DNA from: Bacteroidales bacterium UBA4621
GTDB taxonomy: Bacteria; Bacteroidota; Bacteroidia; Bacteroidales; Paludibacteraceae
NCBI GenBank assembly: GCA_002387325.1
Contig: DGIN01000076.1
Location: 25,052-33,135, forward strand
Length of the DNA: 8,084 nt
Reading direction: 5' to 3'
Part shown: in pieces, positions 1-5,978 of the stretch
Position numbering within the stretch: the first letter of the stretch is position 1
Layout of the letters: each line of letters opens with the position of its first letter
Notes under the pieces: model-generated
What the model was told of the DNA's origin: nothing
Seen by the model: the letters and a program-made list of their open reading frames with translations, nothing else
The model's database searches: none
Position numbers and translations under genes: made by a program

Positions 1-1755
1 TTCAAGCGTATCAAAGCCGTTTACGACCAAAAAGACAAACTCAAACTCACCAAAGAGCAAGCCAAACTATTAGACGACATCTATGAGTCGTTTGCCAACA
101 ACGGAGCCAATCTCAGCCCCGAGGACAAGCAGACCTACCGTGAGTTGTCGTCCAAACTGAGCCAACTGACCTTGCTCTACGGACAAAACGTATTGCGTGC
201 CACCAATGCTTGGACAATGCTCCTGACCGATGAGTCGCTGCTTGCCGGTCTGAACGACGACACCAAGGCTATCCTGCGCGACAATGCCGAGAAGAAAGGG
301 TTGCAAGGCTGGTTGCTCAACCTCAAACCGACCACTTATATCCCCGTAATGCAGGACTTGGACAACCGCGACATCCGTCGTGAGTTGTACACCGCATACA
401 ACAGCCGTTGCATCGGCGGCGAGTACGACAACACGCAGGTGATCATCGACATCGTAAATACCCGTCTGGCTCTCGCCAACCTGTTCGGCAAGAAGACCTA
501 TGCCGAGAAATCGCTCCACAAGACGATGGCGGAAACCCCCGAAAAGGTCTATCAGTTGCTTGACCAACTACGCGACAGTTATATGCCCGCAGCCCGTGCC
601 GAGGTGGAGGAACTGCAGCAGTTCGCTACCGCACACGGTTTCTATGCCACCATCCAACCATGGGACTGGAGTTACTATTCCAAAAAACTGAAGAACGAGA
701 AATATGCCATCTCTGATGACGACCTCCGTCCGTACTTTGAGAAAGAGGCGGTTATCCAAGGAGTCTTCGGTTTGGCAAAACGTCTCTACGGCATTACTTT
801 CAAAGAGAACAAGAACATCCCCGTTTACAACCCCGAAGTGAAAGCCTACGAGGTGTTTGACGAAAAAGGCAAATATCTGGCGGTTTACTATGCCGACTTC
901 CACCCGCGGGACGGCAAGCGCGGCGGTGCATGGATGAACGATTTTCAGCCGCAATACCGCGATGGCAAGACCGACCACCGTCCGCATATCGTCAATGTGA
1001 TGAACTTTACCCGCCCCACATCCGACAAACCCGCATTGTTCACGTATGACGAAGTGGAGACTTTCCTCCACGAGTTCGGGCATGGCTTGCACGGAATGCT
1101 CACCCGCTGCCAATACTCGGCTCTGTCGGGCACCAGCGTGCCGCGCGATTTCGTAGAGTTGCCTTCGCAGTTCAACGAGAACTTCCTCGGCGAGAAAGAG
1201 TTCCTCGACACCTTTGCCAAGCACTATCAGACCGGCGAGAAGATGCCGCAGGAACTGATTGACAAGATTAAGGCGTCCAACAACTACCACGCGGCTTATG
1301 CTTGTGTGCGCCAACTCTCATTCGGCTATCTCGATATGGCTTGGCATACGCTAACCAAGCCGTTTACCGTTCCGGCTGACCTTACTACCGAAGAGGCGGT
1401 TATCAAGTTCGGCAACGATGCTATGGAGCAGGTGCGTGTATTGCCCAACGTACCGGGTACACAGATGGAGACCGCTTTCACCCATATTTTCTCGGGCGGA
1501 TACGCAGCAGGCTACTACAGTTACAAATGGTCGGAGTTGCTTGATGCGGACGCTTTCTCCGTATTCAAGGCGGCAGCCGAGAAGAAAGGCGGTAGTATCT
1601 TCGACAAGAAATCGGCAGAACTCTTCCGCAAGAACATCTTGGAGCGCGGCGGCACCGAACCCGCAATGGACTTGTACAAGCGTTTCCGCGGCGGCGAACC
1701 TACTATCAATGCCCTACTCGAGCGCGACGGTATCAAAGCAGTTACTATCCAATAA
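1..1755 (+). CDS. M3-family zinc metallopeptidase (peptidyl-dipeptidase Dcp / oligopeptidase A type), 5'-truncated
   Basis: The frame is open from base 1 to the TAA at 1753-1755, giving 584 visible residues; family members are usually near 680-710 aa, so about 100 N-terminal residues, and any signal peptide, lie outside the window. Visible residues 357-361 read HEFGH: H357 and H361 are the expected zinc ligands and E358 the catalytic base. E386 (in DFVELPSQ) lies 25 residues after H361, where the third ligand sits in M3 enzymes. The C-terminal HIFSGGYAAGYYSYKW stretch is the family's His/Tyr substrate-binding region. M3 enzymes trim short peptides, Dcp by releasing C-terminal dipeptides. The SGTSVPRDFVELPSQ segment resembles Dcp, whereas AAGYYSYKW also fits OpdA, so I leave the subfamily open. 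Localisation, cytoplasmic or periplasmic, cannot be judged without the N-terminus. A TTG at 145 is not the real start because homologous-looking sequence continues upstream of it. A terminator follows 17 bp after the stop. Confidence 0.93.
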   Translation, partial: FKRIKAVYDQKDKLKLTKEQAKLLDDIYESFANNGANLSPEDKQTYRELSSKLSQLTLLYGQNVLRATNAWTMLLTDESLLAGLNDDTKAILRDNAEKKGLQGWLLNLKPTTYIPVMQDLDNRDIRRELYTAYNSRCIGGEYDNTQVIIDIVNTRLALANLFGKKTYAEKSLHKTMAETPEKVYQLLDQLRDSYMPAARAEVEELQQFATAHGFYATIQPWDWSYYSKKLKNEKYAISDDDLRPYFEKEAVIQGVFGLAKRLYGITFKENKNIPVYNPEVKAYEVFDEKGKYLAVYYADFHPRDGKRGGAWMNDFQPQYRDGKTDHRPHIVNVMNFTRPTSDKPALFTYDEVETFLHEFGHGLHGMLTRCQYSALSGTSVPRDFVELPSQFNENFLGEKEFLDTFAKHYQTGEKMPQELIDKIKASNNYHAAYACVRQLSFGYLDMAWHTLTKPFTVPADLTTEEAVIKFGNDAMEQVRVLPNVPGTQMETAFTHIFSGGYAAGYYSYKWSELLDADAFSVFKAAAEKKGGSIFDKKSAELFRKNILERGGTEPAMDLYKRFRGGEPTINALLERDGIKAVTIQ

Positions 1756-1772
1756 CGGATTTATATATCAAT

Positions 1773-1813
1773 AAAAAAGAGGCTGTCTAACGTATGTTAG
1801 GCAGTCTTTTTTT
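1773..1813 (+). terminator. Intrinsic terminator after the M3 peptidase
   Basis: A run of A leads into the stem GGCTGTCTAAC (1781-1791), a short loop, then GTTAGGCAGTC (1796-1806), followed by seven or more T. The stem pairs over its whole length with two G-U wobbles in the RNA. The flanking A-run and T-run mean it may also stop leftward transcription. Confidence 0.88.
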
Positions 1814-1848
1814 GTATAAAACACTCATCGTATCGGGAACATCCCTAC

Positions 1849-1925
1849 AATAACCCGATAATAACCCGATAATAACCCGTTAATAACCCGATAATAACCC
1901 GATAATAACCCGTTAATAACCCGAT
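1849..1925. repeat. Seven-copy 11-bp tandem repeat with a 33-bp higher-order period
   Basis: Seven head-to-tail units of AATAACCCGAT start at 1849, 1860, 1871, 1882, 1893, 1904 and 1915. Units 3 and 6 end in GTT instead of GAT; no other differences exist. The order is therefore A-A-B-A-A-B-A, a 33-bp super-repeat, which suggests block duplication of three units. An inverted copy of the core, TATCGGG at 1831-1837, lies just upstream and can pair with CCCGATA at 1854-1860. The units abut without spacers, so this is not a CRISPR array. Confidence 0.97.
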
Positions 1926-1985
1926 GCCGATAGCATAACGTAAAGGGAAATTTCTCCACTAACAAACAGTCAGCGGTTGGCATAT

Positions 1986-2065
1986 TAACGGTTGAGCAAG
2001 TTAGCGGTTAAGCAAGTTAGCGGTTAAGCAAGTTAGCGGTTGAGCAAGTTAGCGGTTAAGCGGGT
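1986..2065. repeat. Five-copy 16-bp tandem repeat with degenerate flanking copies
   Basis: Five adjoining units with consensus TAGCGGTTAAGCAAGT start at 1986, 2002, 2018, 2034 and 2050. The variable sites are AAC/AGC in the first unit, TTAAG/TTGAG, and a diverged end (GCGGGT) in the last. The same 10-mer AGCGGTTGGC flanks the array at 1972-1981 and 2109-2118, and the second copy lies inside the final codons of dtd. The consensus on the minus strand contains AACCGCTAA, identical to the last two sense codons plus stop of dtd (Asn-Arg-stop). Confidence 0.95.
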
Positions 2066-2106
2066 TGGCGGGTTGCGGGTTGGTGTTTTTTTGGGGGGGA
2101 AACGGG
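2062..2106 (+). other. G-rich tract with T7-G7 run, possible G-quadruplex
   Basis: GGG runs occur at 2062, 2070, 2077, within the G7 run 2093-2099, and at 2104, the last ending one base before the dtd stop codon. Loops are 5, 4, 13 and 4 nt; the G7 run can supply two GGG runs. The tract is on the plus strand, so it is the template strand for dtd and would be G-rich in any readthrough RNA from the M3 peptidase. The T7 run (2086-2092) directly abuts the G7 run. Folding is inferred from base pattern only. Confidence 0.5.
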
Positions 2107-2556
2107 TTAGCGGTTGGCTGAGTCTATCAGGATGGTTACCGGTCCGTCGTTGATAAAATCCACCTGCATATCCGCCCCAAAGCGACCGGTCTCAACGTGC
2201 AGCCCGTATTCGCTACGAAGAAGGTTGTTGAAACAGTCGTAGAGCGGTTCCGCCTGTTCCGGACGGGCGGCTTGGATAAACGACGGGCGGTTGCCGTGGC
2301 GCACATCGCCATAGAGTGTGAACTGGGAAATGGAGAGAACGGCACCACCTATGTCTTTGATACCCAAATTCATTTTGCCCTCCGCATCTTCAAAGACACG
2401 CAGTTGCGCCACTTTCTTGGCACTATAGCCGGCATCGTCCATAGTATCCGTGTGCGTTATTCCCACCAGAAGCACAAAACCTTTGTCTATACGCCCGACC
2501 GTTTCACCATCTATCCGCACGCAGGCTTTGGCGGTACGCTGTACAATCACTCTCAT
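2107..2556 (-). CDS. dtd: D-aminoacyl-tRNA deacylase (D-Tyr-tRNA deacylase)
   Basis: This 149-aa protein matches the usual DTD length (about 145-150 aa). DTD is a cytoplasmic homodimer that hydrolyses D-amino acids, and mischarged glycine, from tRNA. The start MRVIVQR is the typical DTD N-terminus. S77-Q78-F79-T80 is the SQFT active-site motif, and N136-D137-G138-P139-V140-T141 is the NxGPVT motif whose cis-Gly-Pro pair gives chiral proofreading. I chose the ATG at 2556-2554: an in-frame extension to 2757 would cross the promoter and overlap mtaB. A promoter lies 36 bp upstream of the start, giving a leader of about 30 nt. It is transcribed divergently from mtaB and convergently with the M3 peptidase. 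The last codons (AAC CGC TAA) match the unit of the adjacent 16-bp array. Confidence 0.96.
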   Translation of the reverse strand: MRVIVQRTAKACVRIDGETVGRIDKGFVLLVGITHTDTMDDAGYSAKKVAQLRVFEDAEGKMNLGIKDIGGAVLSISQFTLYGDVRHGNRPSFIQAARPEQAEPLYDCFNNLLRSEYGLHVETGRFGADMQVDFINDGPVTILIDSANR

Positions 2557-2591
2557 AATCGTTTGTCTTTTAATTGTCCGTAAACAGAATG

Positions 2592-2623
2592 CAAAGGTAC
2601 ACACAAAAAAAGATATACGCAAA
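2592..2623 (-). promoter_or_regulatory. dtd promoter (Bacteroidetes type)
   Basis: On the minus strand TTTG (2623-2620) is followed after exactly 20 nt by TACCTTTG (2599-2592), a full match to the Bacteroidetes -33 TTTG / -7 TAnnTTTG pattern. The predicted start of transcription is near 2585, about 30 nt before the dtd ATG. Confidence 0.85.
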
Positions 2624-2632
2624 CGCCCGCAG

Positions 2633-2643
2633 CCGTGGCACGG
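2633..2643. promoter_or_regulatory. Palindrome between the divergent dtd and mtaB promoters, possible operator
   Basis: CCGTG-G-CACGG is a perfect 5-bp inverted repeat around one base. Its centre (2638) is 1.5 bp from the midpoint of the two -33 boxes (2620-2623 and 2650-2653). A wider imperfect inverted repeat, 2612-2624 against 2649-2661 (11 of 13 positions), contains the two -33 boxes. A role as a protein-binding site is inference. Confidence 0.4.
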
Positions 2644-2649
2644 GGAAAG

Positions 2650-2681
2650 TTTGCCCATATCGAAAAAAAGCAGTACCTTTG
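2650..2681 (+). promoter_or_regulatory. mtaB promoter (Bacteroidetes type)
   Basis: TTTG (2650-2653), 20 nt, then TACCTTTG (2674-2681), the same -7 octamer and spacing as the dtd promoter opposite. The expected transcription start, about 5-9 nt after the -7 box, is 2686-2690, only 3-7 nt before the mtaB ATG at 2693, so the mRNA may be nearly leaderless. Confidence 0.85.
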
Positions 2682-2692
2682 CACCCCGAAAG

Positions 2693-3982
2693 ATGAAAGT
2701 AGCGTTCACCACACTCGGTTGCAAACTCAATTTTGCGGAAAGCAGTGCGTTAGGCAAAGCCCTGACGCAGCGTGGTCATGTGCGTGCCAAGCAAGGCGAA
2801 GAAGCGGATGTGTGCATTATCAACACCTGCTCCGTCACCGATGCTGCCGACCACAAAGACCGTCAGGCGATACACCGTATCCGCCGGCAGAACCCGAATG
2901 CCGTTCTCATTGTTACGGGCTGTTATGCCCAACTCAAGCCGGGTGAGATTGCCGATATACCCGGTGTGGATTACGTAGTCGGGCAGGACGAGAAGTTTGC
3001 CATTCCCGACCTTGTGGAGCGTTTGGAGCAGCACAAAGGACAAGCCACCGTTCAGACCTCCGCCATTCGCGATGTAGATACTTTTCACGGTGCCTATTCC
3101 AAAGACGACCGTACGCGCTGTTTTCTGAAAGTACAGGACGGGTGCAACTATTTCTGCACCTATTGCACCATTCCGTTAGCCCGCGGCAAATCGCGCAATC
3201 CGAGCATTTTCTCATTAGCGGAGGAATCCTTACAGGCCGTAGAAGAGGGAGCCAAAGAGATTGTACTCACGGGCGTAAACATCGGCGATTTCGGTCGCAC
3301 TACGGGCGAGACGTTTATCGATCTTTTGCAGGCGTTGGACACACTGCCCACCGACCAGCAATACCGCATACGTATATCTTCGTGCGAGCCGAACCTGCTG
3401 AGCGACGAGATAATTGACTTTGTAGCACACAGCACGCATTTCGCACCGCATTTCCATATTCCGTTGCAGTCGGGCAGCAACGAGGTCTTGAAAATTATGC
3501 ACCGCCGCTACACCCGCGAACTCTTTGCCGAGCGTGTGGAGCATATCCGCCGCGTGATGCCCAATGCGTTTATCGGCGTGGATTGTATGGTGGGCGTTCG
3601 TGGCGAAACCGATGAGTATTGGGCAGATTATCTGCAGTTTATATCGGCTTTGCCCGTCAGTCAACTGCATGTCTTCACCTATTCGGAACGGGTACACACG
3701 CGTATGCTCGATATGGATTTGTATGTTGTGCCGCAGAAAGAGCGTGAGCGGCGCAGCAAGGTGCTGCACCAGGTGAGCAGCGACAAATTAGCGGTTTTCT
3801 ACCGCGCCCACGCAGGGGAGGCGGCAACTGTGCTTTGGGAAAGCAAACGTATCAAAGTGTCGAACAGCGAATACCGTATGGACGGTTTCACCGAGAACTA
3901 CATCCGCGTGTCCTGCCCCTACGACAAAAGCAAAATCAACACCTTCGAAAAGTTAATCATTCCTTATGATATTGCGCCTTGA
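2693..3982 (+). CDS. mtaB: tRNA t6A37 methylthiotransferase MtaB (radical SAM)
   Basis: This 429-aa enzyme converts N6-threonylcarbamoyladenosine at position 37 of ANN-decoding tRNAs to the 2-methylthio form (ms2t6A). Domains in order: N-terminal UPF0004 domain (about 1-120) with cluster cysteines C10, C46 (INTCSVT) and C77 (TGCYAQ); radical-SAM core with C151-x3-C155-x2-C158, the ligands of the SAM-binding [4Fe-4S] cluster; and a C-terminal TRAM-like tRNA-binding segment (about 365-427). MKVAFTTLGCKLNFAES at the N-terminus favours MtaB over MiaB and RimO, as both usually start differently and RimO acts on ribosomal protein S12. All six cluster cysteines are present. The ATG at 2693 is chosen because this N-terminus is the family's and the promoter ends at 2681; the open frame continues upstream to 2450 but that part lies over dtd and the promoters. 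Divergent from dtd. Confidence 0.95.
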   Translation: MKVAFTTLGCKLNFAESSALGKALTQRGHVRAKQGEEADVCIINTCSVTDAADHKDRQAIHRIRRQNPNAVLIVTGCYAQLKPGEIADIPGVDYVVGQDEKFAIPDLVERLEQHKGQATVQTSAIRDVDTFHGAYSKDDRTRCFLKVQDGCNYFCTYCTIPLARGKSRNPSIFSLAEESLQAVEEGAKEIVLTGVNIGDFGRTTGETFIDLLQALDTLPTDQQYRIRISSCEPNLLSDEIIDFVAHSTHFAPHFHIPLQSGSNEVLKIMHRRYTRELFAERVEHIRRVMPNAFIGVDCMVGVRGETDEYWADYLQFISALPVSQLHVFTYSERVHTRMLDMDLYVVPQKERERRSKVLHQVSSDKLAVFYRAHAGEAATVLWESKRIKVSNSEYRMDGFTENYIRVSCPYDKSKINTFEKLIIPYDIAP

Positions 3983-4069
3983 CAATGCGTCCCATTCGTT
4001 ATTGGATGGTTATGGGTTGCTTATAGGATAGAAGTTTTTTTACAGTCTGTTTTTATTATATTTTTAACA

Positions 4070-4085
4070 AGGGATATTCATCCCT
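4070..4085 (+). promoter_or_regulatory. Short hairpin just upstream of the SulP gene
   Basis: AGGGAT-ATTC-ATCCCT is a perfect 6-bp inverted repeat with a 4-nt loop, ending 13 nt before the ATG at 4099. It could form an RNA hairpin in the leader or be a DNA-binding site. I find no TAnnTTTG promoter in the 116-bp mtaB-SulP gap, nor a convincing mtaB terminator, so the transporter may be read from the mtaB promoter or from a non-consensus one. Confidence 0.35.
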
Positions 4086-4098
4086 GCATTGTGTTTCT

Positions 4099-5844
4099 AT
4101 GCAAAACTTTTTCTCTTTCAAGTACGTGTTCCGTCCCAAACTCTTTACGGCTATGCGCGGCTACACCATGGAGCGTTTTCTGCAGGATGCGGTTGCCGGT
4201 ATCATCGTGGGCGTGGTGGCTATTCCGCTGGCGATTGCGTTCGGTATCTCGTCGGGTGTAGGACCTACCGAGGGGCTTGTTACCGCCGTCATTGCGGGCT
4301 TTATCATCTCTGCTTTCGGCGGGAGCAAAGTGCAGATTGGCGGACCTACGGGCGCATTCATTGTCATCATCTACGGTATCATTCAGGAGCACGGTCTGAC
4401 AGGTTTGCTTATCGCCATGATTATGGCGGGCATACTGCTCATTATTATGGGCTTGTTCAAATTGGGAAACGTCATCAAGTTCGTTCCCTACCCTGTCATT
4501 GTGGGCTTTACGGCAGGTATTGCGCTGACTATTTTCACCACTCAGATGAACGACCTTTTCGGTCTCGGTATCACCGACGCCCCCGCCGACTTTGTGCATA
4601 AATGGATTTGCTACGGTCAGCATTGGCAGGACGTGAACCTGTGGTCATTCGGTATCGGTGTTGCCTCTATCCTGCTCATTATTTTCACCCCGCGCATCAG
4701 CAAGAAAATACCCGGTTCGCTTATCGCCATTATCGTGATGACCCTTGCGGTATGGCTGCTGCGCAAGTATGCGGGCGTTACGTGCCTGACCACTATCGCC
4801 GACCTCTACGAACTTCCCCACGGTATGCCCGCACCGCACCTGCCCGCTATCGAACTGCAGGATGGCCAGACACAGCTTATGCTCATACAAGACCTCTTCC
4901 CCGCAGCGTTCACTATCGCTATGCTCGGTGCTATCGAGTCACTGCTGTCGGCTATGGTGGCGGACGGTGTGATTGGCGACCAGCACAACTCCAACACCGA
5001 ACTTATAGCACAGGGCATTGCCAACATGGTTGTGCCGTTCTTCGGCGGTATTCCCGCCACAGGGGCTATCGCACGTACAATGACCAATATCAACAACGGC
5101 GGGCGCACTCCTGTGGCAGGCATTATCCACTCCATAGTTCTGTTGCTCGTACTGCTGTTTCTCGGAACGCTCGTGGGAATGATTCCCATGGCTTGTATAG
5201 CAGGCGTATTGGTGATGGTCAGTTACAACATGTCGGGCTGGCGGTCGTTTGTATGGCTTGCGAAAGCCCCCAAATCCGACTTTATTGTGATGCTGGTTAC
5301 CTTTGTGCTGACCGTCATCTTCAACCTTACTGTCGCCATTGAGGTCGGGTTGCTGCTGGCAGTCATATTGTTTATCAAACGTACCAATGAGGCAACGGTT
5401 ATCCGCACTTTCTCCGACGAACTCGACCCCAGCAAAAACAACGATATCCGTCTTCACGGCGACGACCTCGAAATGCTCCATATTCCCAAGCACACCGAAG
5501 TATATGAAATAGACGGTCCTTACTTCTTCGGCATAGCCAACAAATTTGAGGATATCAGCCGCCGAATCGGTATGGACGGGCAGAAAGTGCGTATTATCCG
5601 TATGCGTAAGGTGTCGTTTATCGACTCAACGGGTATTCACAACCTTGAGCAACTCTACCAGCGCACACAATCGTGCGGCATTCAGTTGGTTCTGTCGGGT
5701 GTCAACCACCACGTTTTCCACGCTTTGGAAAAAGCAGGGGTGGTCAAACTCATCGGCAGGGAGAACATACGCGACCACATCAACGGTGCCCTTGCCCGTG
5801 CCGCAGAAATAGTAGGCGAAGAAACAAATAAACCACCCAAATAA
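4099..5844 (+). CDS. SulP-family inorganic anion transporter with C-terminal STAS domain
   Basis: The 581-aa protein is an inner-membrane secondary carrier of the SulP/SLC26 family, whose members move sulfate, bicarbonate, C4-dicarboxylates or other anions. Residues 1-28 form a short cytoplasmic leader; hydrophobic segments fill about 29-425. The first is AVAGIIVGVVAIPLAIAFGI (31-50), followed by the family hallmark GGPTGAFIVI (81-90). The TM8 region AIESLLSAMVADGV carries E280, and PATGAIARTMTNI (319-331) follows. A soluble STAS domain occupies about 463-570, with the conserved DSTG loop at D509-G512. Compared from memory with the Na+/bicarbonate carrier BicA, E280 replaces the sodium-binding Asp and I324 a Thr, which leans toward proton coupling; that is inference, and substrate is not determinable. 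No carbonic anhydrase or sulfate-assimilation gene is visible nearby. Alternative starts at M19 and M24 exist but would remove part of the leader preceding TM1. Confidence 0.93.
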   Translation: MQNFFSFKYVFRPKLFTAMRGYTMERFLQDAVAGIIVGVVAIPLAIAFGISSGVGPTEGLVTAVIAGFIISAFGGSKVQIGGPTGAFIVIIYGIIQEHGLTGLLIAMIMAGILLIIMGLFKLGNVIKFVPYPVIVGFTAGIALTIFTTQMNDLFGLGITDAPADFVHKWICYGQHWQDVNLWSFGIGVASILLIIFTPRISKKIPGSLIAIIVMTLAVWLLRKYAGVTCLTTIADLYELPHGMPAPHLPAIELQDGQTQLMLIQDLFPAAFTIAMLGAIESLLSAMVADGVIGDQHNSNTELIAQGIANMVVPFFGGIPATGAIARTMTNINNGGRTPVAGIIHSIVLLLVLLFLGTLVGMIPMACIAGVLVMVSYNMSGWRSFVWLAKAPKSDFIVMLVTFVLTVIFNLTVAIEVGLLLAVILFIKRTNEATVIRTFSDELDPSKNNDIRLHGDDLEMLHIPKHTEVYEIDGPYFFGIANKFEDISRRIGMDGQKVRIIRMRKVSFIDSTGIHNLEQLYQRTQSCGIQLVLSGVNHHVFHALEKAGVVKLIGRENIRDHINGALARAAEIVGEETNKPPK

Positions 5845-5919
5845 GTTTGTTGAATAACAGTTCAAAGAAAGCAAATAATAAGAAAAAGGTTTCATATTTT
5901 ATAAAATGCAGGTCTTTAT

Positions 5920-5951
5920 TTTGATAGTATGCACTATTTTTAGTAACTTTG
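5920..5951 (+). promoter_or_regulatory. Promoter of the acyl-CoA synthetase gene (Bacteroidetes type)
   Basis: TTTG (5920-5923), 20 nt, then TAACTTTG (5944-5951), a full match to the Bacteroidetes consensus. The predicted transcription start near 5958 leaves a leader of about 20 nt before the ATG at 5979. It makes the gene independent of the upstream transporter. Confidence 0.85.
5924..5937. promoter_or_regulatory. Inverted repeat inside the acyl-CoA synthetase promoter, possible operator
   Basis: ATAGT-ATGC-ACTAT begins at the base after the -33 box and fills most of the spacer before the -7 box. A third related half-site, TAGT (5941-5944), pairs with ACTA (5933-5936) and overlaps the first base of the -7 box. 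A protein bound here would block the polymerase. The position fits repression; the regulator is unknown. A separate perfect AT palindrome, ATTTTATAAAAT, lies upstream at 5896-5907. Confidence 0.4.
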
Positions 5952-5978
5952 CAAACTCTTTATACCAAATAGACTATT

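Larger units (their letters stand above)
1756..2106. other. Convergent intergenic region rich in tandem repeats
   Basis: This 351-bp gap lies between the 3' ends of the M3 peptidase (+) and dtd (-). It holds the peptidase terminator, an 11-bp tandem array (1849-1925), a 16-bp tandem array (1986-2065) and a G-rich tail with adjoining T7 and G7 runs (2086-2099). I found no credible ORF and no TAnnTTTG promoter motif on either strand. No separate intrinsic terminator for dtd is visible, so the dtd transcript probably runs into the arrays and ends somewhere within them or at the possibly bidirectional hairpin at 1773-1813. Confidence 0.75.

Noticed and set aside
145..147. TTG as the start of the M3 peptidase
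   Set aside because: The frame is open to base 1 with helical, peptidase-like sequence; the gene is simply cut by the window edge.
568..1314. 248-aa minus-strand open frame within the M3 peptidase
   Set aside because: It is antisense to a strongly conserved gene, including its zinc site, has no promoter and no recognisable domain.
1849..2065. CRISPR array
   Set aside because: Units are 11 and 16 bp and abut directly without unique spacers; no cas genes are present.
2450..2692. Upstream extension of mtaB (510 aa)
   Set aside because: The extension lies antisense to dtd and over the promoters; the MtaB N-terminus and its first cluster cysteine fit a start at 2693.
2107..2757. Longer dtd reading frame (216 aa) starting at 2757 on the minus strand
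   Set aside because: The extra 67 residues overlap the mtaB start and both promoters and resemble no DTD sequence; the standard MRVIVQR start is at 2556.
3991..4016. Hairpin CCCAT / ATGGG as an mtaB terminator
   Set aside because: The stem is only 5 bp around a 16-nt loop and the next T-run begins some 18 bases further on, so it does not look like an intrinsic terminator.
4939..5493. 184-aa minus-strand open frame within the SulP gene
   Set aside because: It is a His- and Asn-rich shadow of the transporter's codons with no motif or start signal.
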